Source: Buxus sempervirens
Lineage: Eukaryota > Streptophyta > Magnoliopsida > Buxales > Buxaceae
Length of the DNA stretch: 64,000 bases
NCBI GenBank assembly: GCA_947561395.2
Contig: OX387193.1
Coordinates: 29,320,276 to 29,384,275 of the forward strand
Direction of reading: 5' to 3'
Shown here one piece after another: positions 10,603 through 20,700 of the stretch. The notes beneath the pieces are model-generated. The model was given only the letters and a program-made list of their open reading frames with translations, made no database searches and was not told where the DNA came from. How positions within the stretch are numbered: position 1 is the first letter of the stretch; the number at the start of each line of letters is the position of its first letter. The translations under genes and the position numbers were made by a program.

Positions 10603-13600
10603 ATGGCAGGCGAAAGGGATCGGAAGGAGGATATTGGGTGGAGTCACGGTGAGCAATACATGGGGCCACGAACAAAATCAAAGTGCAATTATTGTGGGCA
10701 AATTATTAGGGGTGGGGGAGTAACAGGATTAAAACAACACTTGACACATGGATATAAAAATGTGGCAAATTGTAGTAATGTGCCACCTGAGGTGAAGAAG
10801 CATATGAAAGAGCATCTATAGGCCTTTACTTCAGGGAGAGCAGATAAACGAGCCCGGGATGAGGATTTGAGGATGAGGCTAGGAGGGTCGTGCTATGGAC
10901 CTTGTTGATGATGAGGATGGTTATACACCCTACCCTCCTGAAATTGAGACGCCAGAAGAGAGGAGACACTTTCGTGATTAGTGGCAGGCTCATATGGCAG
11001 TAGAGAGAGAGAGATTGGACTCAGAGAGACGTGGATTTACTAGAGGAGCTGGGACATCTGGTGATCAGCCTTCAGGATCAGGCAGTGCATCACTGAGGAG
11101 GACACATAGTACAAGATTGCCAAATCCTCCTGTAGAGTCGTCACTATTCAAGGGCAAAGATTCAAAGCAGAGGCGCATTCAGGATATGTTTAGTGGAGGC
11201 AATGTGAGAGAGAAGATGGGAAATTTTATTTCCAACTTCTTTGTATTCAATCACATCCATGCAAATGCGGCCTCCTCGCCACACTTTAAGAATATGGTGG
11301 ATGCAATTCAGCAAGCAGGTAGAGGAGTTTTACCCCCCACCCCTCGTGAAATAATGGGGAAGCACCTTGATGAGGAGGAGGAGTTACGAAACTATATAGA
11401 ATAGCTTAAGCTATTTTGGGAGGAGTTTGGATGCACTATAATGTGCGATGGCTGGATAGGTCTGACCAAGTTCTCTATCATAAATTTCATGGTTTATTGT
11501 AAGGGTCAGGTAGTGTTCTTGAGGTCGGTGGATGCATCTGATAAGATTAAAGATGCAGATTGCATTGCTTCCTTGTTGAGAGAGGTTATTAAAGAAGTTG
11601 GGAAAAAGAATGATACGCAAATTGTTACTGATAATGGGGAGAATTATAAGAAAGCTAGCTTGATGATACAAGAGCGGTATCGGCTCTATTGGACTCCTTG
11701 TGTAGCCCATCGCATAGAACTTATGTTAGAGGCTATTGCAAAGAGAAAGACTGTACAGCGTACACTTGTTGATGCTAGGATTATGACGACATTTATCTAT
11801 AATCATTCCATAGTCCTTGCCATGATGAAAAATGCATGTAATGGCAACATAGTCAAGCTTGGGATTACACGTTTCGCCACTGATTGATTACATTGCCTTA
11901 GATAGTATACAGTGACACAAGAATGGGCTAAGAGCCATGTTCACATCCACCACCTGGACTAGCTGCCACTTGAGTCGTACATCCATGGGTAGGAAAGAAG
12001 AGGATCTTGTCCTCTCTGCTAGTTTTTGAGAGAGTTTTGAGGGCAGTGGATAGTGATGCATACCCTACTCTAGGGAGCATATATGAATCCATGAGATTAA
12101 TGAAAGACGCCATACAAGAAGCATCTCCCAGCTCTTACAAATGGGTCCATAAAATCATCGATAAGCTGAGGTTCGACACATTAGAAAATTCTCTCCACCG
12201 TGCAGGTAAGTTTCTACTTTCTAGTATTTGATAATTTCATACTTTTATTTCATGTTTTATATTATTTTTAACCCTTGTAACATATGTTGCTTATGGAATG
12301 GCAGCCCATTATCTTAATCCGAAGTAATTTCGCTCTCAATGGCTATGGACACGTAGTGAGTTGCGTGGAGCTGTTGACGATGTTTATGCCAAATCATTCC
12401 CCAAGTCAAAGTCAAAGGAGACGTTTGGAAATGAGGTAATTAGTTACACATTATTTTAGTTTTAGATTCATATTACAATACAAGTTTCTTTAATATATTT
12501 GTATTCATATTTTGTATTTTGTAAAGCTTCTTATGTACTGAGATATATTGGGCTCTTTCGGTTGGCAAACAACTATTGAGTTGAGGTCGAGGATGATGCC
12601 ATGTAAGTAGTTAAAATATAAAATAAGCATTCACTATATTGTAAACTTGTAAGTTTGTTTTTACTTTTTAATAAATATTTTGATTCGTGCCATTAAATGG
12701 TTCTACAAGTGAGTGGTGGGCTATGTATGCCACAGATGCTCTAGCACTCTACAAGGTGGCATGTTGAGTGCTAGCGCAGACTGAATCCTCATTGGCATGC
12801 GAGAGGAATTGGAAAACTTTTACCCTCGTCCACACGAAGCAAAGAAAACGACTTACATATGAGAAGTTACAGAAGCGTGTGTTCTGCCACTACAACATAA
12901 GGTTGAAGCAGAATCAGATAGAGATTGAGATGAATAACATCACTTCAAAGGACCCCTTAGATGCCATATATAGTGCTATGGATGAGGATGATCCATTTAC
13001 AAAGTGGGTCAAGGATTCCGAGTTGGATTTGCCAGACGGTCGACCAAATGCAAAGATTGCTATGGCAGCAGCTGATCTAGGCATTGATGTTGATGCAGTG
13101 ATGGATGAGGAGGTTGGACCTGAGGGCAGTTTAAATTCTTTCGATAGATTGATTAGCGTTGTTCCTAGAGTAGCTAGGGCGAGAGGGAGTGGGACAGAGC
13201 CAGAGCCACAGCACGATTCAGATGATAGTATTCGCTATGGTGGTGGTGGTGATGAGTTTGAGGAGAGCAGTAATGATGATGGACATGGTGACGAGGAGGA
13301 GGGTGATGATGATGACAATGGTGATGGTGGTGATGAGGAAGATGATAGTGGCGATGATGCTCCAAGAGGAGGAGGGGGGAGGAGGGTCTTCGTACACGCC
13401 TCACTTAGGATTTACTAGGGAGATCTAGTTTGATCATACCACCCAGGATGGAGACCATGGTCGTTGGCAGCAAGGGATGGGCCTTTAACCATTTCATTAT
13501 CAACAGAAGGGCAAAGGGAAGAAGACCATGGGTACTGAGGATGAGAGTTCATTATCTTATCAGTTTGGGTCATTAGACGTAAGTTATAGAAAGGAAGGGG

Positions 13601-13974
13601 GATATGGTGTGGGTAGTAGTGGTAATATTGTAGAGGATCTTTTTTCTTATATAGTTATACCCTCATATCCACCACCTATGCCCTCATATCAGCTAGACTC
13701 ATATGGATATGAGTCATATCTACCAGTGGTACCACCAGGTCCACCACCACCACCATGCATGTCATATTACCCTTGGTATCCACGTTTTGGGATGCTTACT
13801 TCTATTAGTATTGAGGAGTATGAGAGGTATATTCGAGATTTTCAATCTTTTTACCAGTACACTATGACATGGGAGCAATATTTCCAGTATATTGAGCGAT
13901 CGTTGTACCATCGGCAAAGAGGAAGCGGCGACAACGATGATATTCAGCCAGGCAAACACTCGATGTGGATGTGA
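10603..13974 (+). pseudogene. BED-finger / DUF659 hAT transposase, inactivated (copy C)
   Basis: The ATG at 10603 opens a BED-type zinc finger (K.KCNYCG...LKQHL). A central DUF659/hAT catalytic part follows: PPTPREIMG, MCDGW with the first catalytic Asp (near 11450), VTDNGENYKKA with the second Asp (near 11630) and CVAHRIELMLEAI. The hAT dimerisation region SSLACERNW.TF..VHTKQRKRL comes later (about 12780-12860). Splice sites place exons at about 10603-12205, 12305-12435, 12527-12602 and 12710-13974; each intron has GT..AG ends. The C-terminal 350 residues are acidic, then Tyr/Pro-rich. Breaks include stops near 10820 and 11403, a frameshift between them and another near 11885. It belongs to plant hAT transposases that cut and paste DNA in the nucleus. 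This copy is dead, although both catalytic Asp motifs seen here are kept. Confidence 0.9.
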
Positions 13975-15278
13975 TGTGTGGTTGATTTGATACTTGACTT
14001 GACACTTGATTTGTTTATTTAGTATTTTATATGTACATGTCACAATGTGAATTGTGAACATTGGAATTTGATTTTCTAGTTCATTTATGCCAATTTTCTT
14101 CTTCTTATGTTTTTTTAGGGTTTTCATTCATAATTGTACATTAATAATGCTTCAAGATATAAAAAATAAAAAATAAACCTCAAATTGAATAATTTGAGGT
14201 TTCTAGCGAAATCTAAGAAAATTTCCCAGATTTTGCGGCATGCCCAGCAAAATTTCTCCGGCATAAGAAATTCAAAACCTTGCTTCCACCTATGAGGATG
14301 CACTTAACAGTCATGAGAAAAGTAAGTGAATGCAGGCTATGTTGGAGGAAATAGGGTCGTTGGAAAATAATGATACTTGGAAACTAATGGAGCTTCCTAA
14401 AGGACAGAAAGCAGTTGGATGCAAGTGGGGTGTATAGGAAGAAGGAAGCAGTATCAGAAAATAAAGAACAAAGATTTAAAGGCTCAACTAGTGGCAAAGG
14501 GCTATTCACAAAAGAAACGGATAGACTAGAATAAATTATTCTCTTGGGTTGCAAGGCATACTTTTACCAAGGCAATGCTCGCTTTAGTAGCTAATTATAA
14601 TATGAAATTGGAACATCTTGATGTAAAGACCACCTTTCTTCATGGTCATATGGAGGAAGATATTTACATGGAGCAACCAGAATGGTTTATCCAACCCAAA
14701 AAAGAGCACCTTGTCTATAGATTGAAAAAGTCATTTTACGGGCTAAAGCAGTCTCCATAGCAATGGTACAAGAAGTTCAATTCCTACATATAGCTGTATT
14801 TACTTTAGAGTTCTTGAGGATGGTTCATATGTTTTCTTGATGTTCTACATTGATGATCTGTTGAATATTGCTAAGAACATGGAAGATATTCAGAAACTAA
14901 AGTCCTACTTGAGCAAGGCAGTTGACATGAAGGATTTGGAAGCTACCAAGAAGATACTTGAAGATTTGAAAGGACAAGAGGGCTGGAAAGTTATGGGTCA
15001 CCACAGAAATATGTTGAGAAAGTCTTGGAAAGGTTCAGCATGGCTGCATGCGTAGTGCTAAACTAGTGAATACTCCGTTGGCAAATAACTTTAGGTTGTC
15101 AACTGACCTATGCCCAATGATAGAAGAGGAACTTAAAGACATGTCAGGAGTGCCATATACTACTAGTCTGGTGGGTGTCTAACATATGCAATTGTTTGCA
15201 CCATACCAAATTTGGCACGTACAGTGAACATGGTTAGCAATTACATAGAAAATCTAGGTAGAAAGCATTGCCAAGTAG

Positions 15279-15654
15279 CAGTATTTACAGTCCAAAATTT
15301 CATTTTTTTGGAGTTGGTGATGCATTTCCCAGGTGTAAAATCACTAATTTGTGTTTCTATCAATTTTTTGTGTCGTGCAAGCAAAATGGGGCGGCGTGCC
15401 AAACGAAACGAGCAAAATGGGCAAAACAGGTGAGGGAAATGAAAATTTCTTGAAATTTCCATTGGCGATTTGTGGCGGTGTGCCGGTGAAACGAAGCAGC
15501 GTGCTGGCAAAATTTCACCAAAATAAATAAAAAAAAATCTCAGTTTTTGTCTTTTTTGACCTTTCCAACATTTCAGCAAAATGCTAGTAGCGTGCCAGCG
15601 AAATTTCGTTTCGTGCAATGGGTGGTACACCCATCAACACAACAGTAAGCCTTG
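15279..15654. mobile_element. Non-autonomous hAT-family element, 376 bp (copy D)
   Basis: It lies inside the RNase H region of the Copia remnant. It starts CAGTATTTACAG and ends AGTAAGCCTTG, and the flanks CCAAGTAG (15271-15278) and CCAAGTGG (15655-15662) match at 7 of 8 bases. The interior has the family's subterminal motifs (GGCGTGCCAAACGAAACG, GCGTGCCAGCGAAATTTCG). It has no transposase. Its presence in the same Copia as copy C shows repeated use of that fossil as a landing site. Confidence 0.85.
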
Positions 15655-16240
15655 CCAAGTGGTCAAGTAGATCTTGAGGTTCTTGAAGGGCACAACAAGT
15701 TATGGCATATTGTTTAAGAAGCACCATGCATCTCTTTCGGTCATGGGATATGTGGATTCAAACTATGCAAGAGATATGGATGACAAGAGGTCTACTATAG
15801 GATAATGTGTTTACACTAGCAGATGGGCCAAAGTAGAAGCAGAATATATGGTAGTGACCGAGGTTGCAAAGGAAGCATTATGTTTGAAGGAACTGATCCA
15901 AGAACTTGGGGTGTTGCAAGTTGCAACATGTAGTTCAGCTATATTGTGACATTCATAGTGCAATTTATTTGGCAAACCATTAGGTATATCATGCGAGAAC
16001 ATAGATGTGAGGTTTCACAAGATAGGGGCTGATTTCTAGAGGTGAATTGGTGTATTTGAGGAGATTCATACTTTAGAAAATGTCTTCGATATATTGACAA
16101 AGATTGTTCCCTCAAACAAGTTAAAGCATTGCTTAGACTTGGTTAATGTTTCTAGATGCTGAAGAGAGAGATGCCCCAAGCCTTATTTGTTCGAGGTGGA
16201 GGCATTTTCAAGGTGGCTGAGTATTCACCAGGGTGGAGAT

Positions 16241-16387
16241 TATTCGACTGCAGCTCATACTTACAGCTGAGTCCAACAAGGGAGGGGCCTCTCTCCACAG
16301 GAGAGGCCCCTTCCCTATATAGTTAAACATGTTTGTGGGGGGTTTGAACCAATGTGCGAATGGGTGTAGTGTGGAGACCTCCCTTTC

Positions 16388-16432
<45 letters not shown>

Positions 16433-16555
16433 CACTCTGTCCCTCTCCCTCTCTCAATCTCGGACACAGGCATATTGCTGAACCAAATAAATTGTTTGTG
16501 CAGTTTTCTTTTGATCTTTCTTTGCTATCACAAAGTTAATCTCACAACACCTACA
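16241..16555 (+). mobile_element. Copia 3' LTR (approximate end)
   Basis: The LTR follows the polypurine tract at 16231-16240. Its right limit is estimated from the terminal CA in CTCACAACACCTACA and could be a few bases off. It holds a perfect 10-bp inverted repeat GGGGCCTCTC / GAGAGGCCCC (16284-16293 and 16301-16310) with a TATATAG box just after it, and a run of 42 C at 16389-16430. Confidence 0.6.
16389..16430. repeat. Poly(C) tract, 42 bases
   Basis: An uninterrupted run of C within the Copia LTR. Runs of this length are prone to copy slippage and to sequencing or assembly length error, so the exact length should not be trusted. It is followed by CTCTCCCTCTCTC. Confidence 0.9.
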
Positions 16556-17139
16556 ATATGCTACTGCAACTATTCTTTAGGTGCAACAGTTTGATTTACT
16601 CTTTTTATCCTGTTACACTAACCTCTAGCCATCATGTTAGTCTTAAAAAACTTTTCTTTGGGAAATTCACCTCCCCAACAAAGTCGCCACAGAAAATGTG
16701 GGTGATTTCTTGTTAAGTCACGTGCACATGTGTGTAGTTTCTATTTAGCTAGCTATCTTGCCGTTGATGTGGCTTCTATCTCATAATTGGGGTCAAAGAG
16801 GCAAACTCGCTCATTGGCCTAAACTGCTATGCTGCAGCCGTTGCCAATCAAAAAAAGTGTTGAACCTCTTCTTCGGTCGTCTGTCATCACCTCTTGTCTA
16901 TCAAGAGATTCTGTCGCATATTATAAAAGAACAGCTCGTGCCCTTCTTCCATAATATAAAATATGATACACACACACACACATAAGTGTGTAAAAAAAAG
17001 AATATAATTATTTATATATACATATACATATATTTGTACTTAACAATATATGTTTATAACTATTATCAATAATAATATATCATTATCATTACTTTAATAT
17101 TATTTTTTTAATTATTATATTATTTAATATATTTTTATA
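16556..17139. other. Gene-free, AT-rich stretch
   Basis: No gene is seen. There is a short (CA) run at 16971-16982 and then highly AT-rich sequence with TATATA and ATTATT runs up to about 17130. Confidence 0.45.
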
Positions 17140-17282
17140 ATTTGTATGGATTTTTTGAATTTTTGAGGGATTTTTTGGCACAGCAACATGAAAAATGCAA
17201 CACGAGTGGCGTGTAGGCGAAATTTCAGTGAAACCGCACCTGAGACACTGAAATAGCATTGAAACCAGCATGGCAAACCTTG
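17140..17282. mobile_element. hAT-family end fragment (copy E, left end lost)
   Basis: The right end GGCAAACCTTG and the GTGGCGTGTAGGCGAAATTTCAGTGAAAC block match the ends and subterminal repeats of the hAT copies A-D. No matching left end or 8-bp duplication was found; the base string after the end is AATAGGAT. The left boundary is only where similarity becomes visible. A related scrap (AACACAAGTGGCGTGTCAACGAAATGG) occurs near 58077-58103. Confidence 0.55.
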
Positions 17283-18687
17283 AATAGGATTTATGTTGTT
17301 GACCAATTAAGACAATTCATTTGGTTATGGACTAATTGTTTGAACATATTATATTCTATTAAAACAGTTAGAACAACGCAACATTGCATGATTGGGTCTA
17401 CTGAAAGACTCCTTAAATCAAAAGCTTTCCGCTAGGTAATAAGATGTGATAATAGATACGAATAAATGACTATGAACTATCAGTATAAGGTTGTCTAGAG
17501 TCTTTAAAGACCACATGCAATTTGAAGACCTATAAGGCAATTGTGAGAAAATATATGTACCCATTGAAGGATCTAAAAGGACAAGAGGAAGACCATGAAC
17601 CTAGATAATGCTATTTAGAATGGATTTAAGACCACATGCAATTAGAATGATTGAAGATATGGCTTTTGAATTTGGAATGAAGCATGTCGATATTCTTATT
17701 ATAGTGGTTCGACACAGCCCGTGGATATCTATGAAGTCTTTAAAACCCTAAAGTAAAGAAAGTCATAGCTCACAAGGTTGAAGAAGACTTCAATAAACTA
17801 ACTTGAAAGAACTAACTCCTAAATTATCCTCATCATATAGTTGTTGTATATAAATATATGATAAGCCTTTGAATTAGATATGGCACTAATCCCATAAGTT
17901 CTGAAGTCACAGCATTCCCAAGAATCAAATATCCACATTAAAGACTTTATTAGGCTACCAATTTAGCTAAGATAATCACTAGACATCTTGGATGTAAATG
18001 TCTGTGTGTGGATGAGCTTTCAGGTGAAACCCTGAAAAGTCAATTTTCCATAAATTAAGTTCTAAAAAGGAGCTTATGCATATAAGAGTTTTGTACCACT
18101 TATTATAGTAAACAATACAAACTGTAGATAAATCTTTTTATTACGCAAGAATTAATACAAATGTTACACAGTAAAAAAATGTGGGACTGAATTTGGACTC
18201 TCTTTAGCCATTTTCTTTCAACAGTCTCTTAAATTTTAGTAATCTTTATACTCAAATAATCTAAACTTTAATTCTTGAGCAAAATAAACTAATACAATAG
18301 AGCCATGTTAACTCACTTGTCCATTCAATTCAAGAGCTATGTTGGGACAATATAAAAAGAGGTAATAACCTCTCCGCAAAGCTAGGTACTTGAAATCCTT
18401 GTGGAGTATCTTTGGGAATGCCTCTAACAACTCTATTGCACCTTCTTCTCTGAAACATTGTAATTGGTTTAACATTAAACCAAAAAGGAATTTGATTCTC
18501 ATATGTTAATTTATGGAATCATCCCCAGCCTCTTATCTTGAACCTTGGTCCTAGCTTTCGCATTAAAAAATCAATCCCTAAACCTTGGTCCAAAGTTCAT
18601 TCTCATTATCTCTTAAAAATCCTCTATAAAACCTCATGTTGTACACAATTTTGTCCAATTTTGCCAACACCAACAACACACACGCAC

Positions 18688-18773
<86 letters not shown>

Positions 18774-18859
18774 GTAACAAGTGAAGTTACATTTTGCACA
18801 TGGAAGAAGACATTCATCAAATGAAATTGTTTAAATTAAAGAAACAACAATGGCAATAC
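17283..18859. other. Intronic stretch with weak RTE-like trace and a (CT)n tract
   Basis: This lies downstream of the RHD3-like exon at 18860-18984 and is inferred to be intron. Around 17565-17735 a degraded translation (GSKRTRGRP, then IEDMAFE) faintly recalls the RTE LINE tail at 2535-2958. A candidate 86-base exon at 18364-18449 (minus) is discussed and not accepted. Nothing else is supported. Confidence 0.35.
18693..18770. repeat. (CT)39 microsatellite
   Basis: A perfect CT repeat of about 78 bases, in the presumed intron 90 bases downstream (in transcript direction) of the RHD3-like exon at 18860-18984. It creates spurious Ser-Leu and Arg-Glu open frames on the two strands. Confidence 0.95.
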
Positions 18860-18984
18860 CTCATAGCTGGCAATAATTTTTGATATTTTTGTACGACGAA
18901 TGGATGATACATATTCTTCAATATCACGACAAAGCTTCTCCCGAATTTTTGAAGCATCCCAATCAGATTCTTTCACAATAGCAT
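18860..18984 (-). CDS. RHD3: RHD3-like (Sey1/atlastin-type GTPase) internal exon, third of three in window
   Basis: On the minus strand an acceptor TTTTCTAG precedes 125 bases ending in TATGAG followed by the donor GTATTG. Two bases complete the Asp codon carried by the exon at 49751-49916, then 41 codons read DAIVKESDWDASKIREKL, CRDIEEYVSSIRRTKIS and KIIASYE. Plant ROOT HAIR DEFECTIVE 3 has the same segment (W-DASKIREKLCRDID motif) directly after the GEGF...DEGC segment, in the helical domain that follows the GTPase head. RHD3 proteins are ER membrane GTPases that fuse ER tubules. There are no stops. The next exons should lie downstream on this strand (below 18860) but none was recognised, so the following intron may also be very long. 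Identity is strong; whether the whole gene is functional cannot be judged here. Confidence 0.88.
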
Positions 18985-19661
18985 CTAGAAAATGCAAGTA
19001 TGTCATGAGTGAAGAACTGAAAGTTAACAACTAATGACCTTTTGCTACAATAATCAGACAGACCTAATTCTTCTTCATGAAAACCTTCACTTCATAAAGT
19101 TATCACAAGGTGAAGACAGTATATATATATATATGAAACCATTAAATATATGCACATTTGCTTAGATCCCTTGTGCAATGAACAGGCAGCAATAGATAGG
19201 AACTTCAATTTCCTAATTCAAGGCTCTCATGTATTGAGAACTGCAACATCCATGAATTATTATTATTATTTTTTATGATAGAAGATTTCATTAAAACAGA
19301 AAAAAAAAAAAAAAAAAGGGATACGGGAATACAAACAGTCAATAAAAAAATGGACTGAAAAGAACATGCAACATCCATGACATTTGAATATCACAATTAA
19401 ATAACACTGGGATGAAATAATAGAACCCAAGCCAATATAAGATACTAAGCAGCATATCATTTGACAAGTAAATATTAATTATGATGTGGATATCAAACAA
19501 AGATATAATAGGTGCATGTATTTACGTATGTATATACACAAGCATGAGTACAAACACACACACATGCACACGTGCTTTGATAGAAAGTGTGATAATCTTT
19601 TGGTTTTCTTCGTCCTTATTGTTTGGGGGAGGTGAGCTAGAGAGAGAACCCACACTTGAGA
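18985..19661. other. Intronic stretch, no gene
   Basis: This is intron just upstream of the third RHD3-like exon. It holds a TATATATATA run near 19121 and an A-tract at 19301-19317 preceded by ATGATAGAAGATTTCATTAAAAC, which recalls the 3'-terminal sequence of the L1-type LINE at 20527 and may be a tiny LINE tail. Nothing else is seen. Confidence 0.35.
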
Positions 19662-20121
19662 TGTCATGACCTAGAACCAATCTATAATTAAGTCTTTTTG
19701 CCACTTAATTTAATTAAATAATAAATAACAAAGTCTATTGGACCTAAGTTAGCGTATCAAAATTTGCCCATTGGATTGGGTTCAGCCCATTGGGACACTA
19801 AGGGTGTTTCAGCAGAAGCACCTATTTAAAGAAACACTAATTCAAACCTAACTATAAGTATTATTATTAATGGTTTTATTATATTATCTAACAATATTTA
19901 GAAGTGGACATTTGATAGAGTAGAGGGTATTTTAGAAAACTCAATCAATTAATGAAACCCTAAACCCAGTGGTATATAAAGGCGTAATGTTTTATTTTAA
20001 TTATTGATTGGGAGAGAAATAAGAGAGAATTCCACACGTGTAACTCTGGAAGTTGAATGTGCAGATCCTGATTTACTGAAAAGCAATTGAAGAAAAAAAA
20101 TTCTTCACACGAGAGGTAGGT
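19662..20121 (+). mobile_element. Possible Ty3/Gypsy LTR remnant
   Basis: It starts TGTCATGACCTAGAACCAAT, close to TGTCATGACCCAGAACCAAT at about 51705, and contains a TATATAAAGG box near 19972. A LINE tail interrupts it at 20122-20375. The far limit and a partner LTR were not found. It is a broken, undated fossil. Confidence 0.4.
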
Positions 20122-20375
20122 CAATATTCTAGGGAAAGGCCTTGGTTTGCCATGGTTGAGGTTGTAATGTCCTAAGGTGGGTGAAGAATAGTACCAAAAG
20201 CCCTTGATTTGCCATGCATCAGTTGCGGCTGGCTCAGTTGCTGGTGTGTGACAGTGTGAGATGAACATTTTTGTGGCACCCTGTAGTGCTTTCTTAGTCA
20301 AGTTCTCTGTTTCCTGCTGGCCCTCATGTAAGCCCTATCTATTTATATGGTGACTTTCATCAAAAATAAATAAAA
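20122..20375 (+). mobile_element. L1-type LINE 3' tail, heavily 5'-truncated
   Basis: The 8-bp repeat AGGTAGGT flanks the fragment (20114-20121 and 20376-20383). The fragment ends TTTCATCAAAAATAAATAAAA, matching the style of the LINE end at 7020-7040 (ACTCATCAAAAAAAAA). It contains only 3' untranslated sequence. The short duplication keeps this a probable rather than certain call. Confidence 0.6.
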
Positions 20376-20700
20376 AGGTAGGTTGATTTTACATACTTCT
20401 TTTTGGTGATTTTAGATTTGTGGAAGAACCAAGAATGGATCTCTAGATGATATTTGTTGAGTTCTTGATATTATTTTCACTGAGATATATGATTTACATG
20501 TTTTTGCATGCAGTAATTGAGTTCTTTTTTATATGAATCATGAAAGATATATTAAAACTTAGAAGGAGAAAAAAGTACAGAACCCATGAGATATGGGAGA
20601 AAAGGAAAGAAAAGATAGAACAAAAAACAGACAAAAACCAGCCAGTAGGGACACTCCCCGGGGAGAAACAAAACAATAGAAATCTGAAAACTGATATAGG

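Larger units (their letters stand above)
9843..14282 (+). mobile_element. hAT-family DNA transposon, 4.44 kb, with broken transposase (copy C)
   Basis: Perfect 8-bp direct repeats CTTCCACC flank the element (9835-9842 and 14283-14290). It starts CAATGTTTACAATTTCGCCGG and ends with AAACCTTG, giving the family's short imperfect inverted ends. Subterminal blocks at both ends carry GCCGGCATG, GGCATGCCCAGCAAAATTTC and similar motifs. One transposase gene fills the centre on the plus strand. Removing the element and one duplication restores a continuous Copia sequence, which proves the insertion limits. The nearby copies at 1205, 8323 and 15279 share its ends and lack its gene. Confidence 0.95.
9735..16555 (+). 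mobile_element. Ty1/Copia LTR retrotransposon remnant, split by two hAT insertions
   Basis: A short 5' piece (about 9735-9842) and the sequence from 14291 join across the hAT element at 9843-14282 to give the junction just before the Copia reverse transcriptase domain. Recognisable parts downstream are the reverse transcriptase (about 14330-14990), the RNase H region (about 15230-15278 and 15663-16060, split by a small hAT element at 15279-15654), a polypurine tract GGGTGGAGAT at 16231-16240 and one LTR from 16241. Gag, protease, integrase and the 5' LTR are absent. It is an old fossil, clearly broken many times, and older than both hAT insertions. No age from LTR comparison is possible because only one LTR is present. 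Confidence 0.88.

Noticed and set aside
13174-13404. His-rich minus-strand and Met/Val-rich plus-strand frames opposite the acidic tail of the transposase
   Set aside because: Shadows of GAT/GGT-rich codons of the real frame.
18364-18449. A candidate minus-strand exon (EEGAIELLEAFPKILHKDF) with an acceptor TTTCAG and a donor after GAGAG
   Set aside because: It lies where the next RHD3 exon could be, but the translation does not match the RHD3 segment expected after SYE (PVESL...W.SIRKLL), and no other family was recognised.
18538-18824. Ser-Leu and Arg-Glu repeat proteins on both strands
   Set aside because: Translation of the (CT)39 microsatellite.
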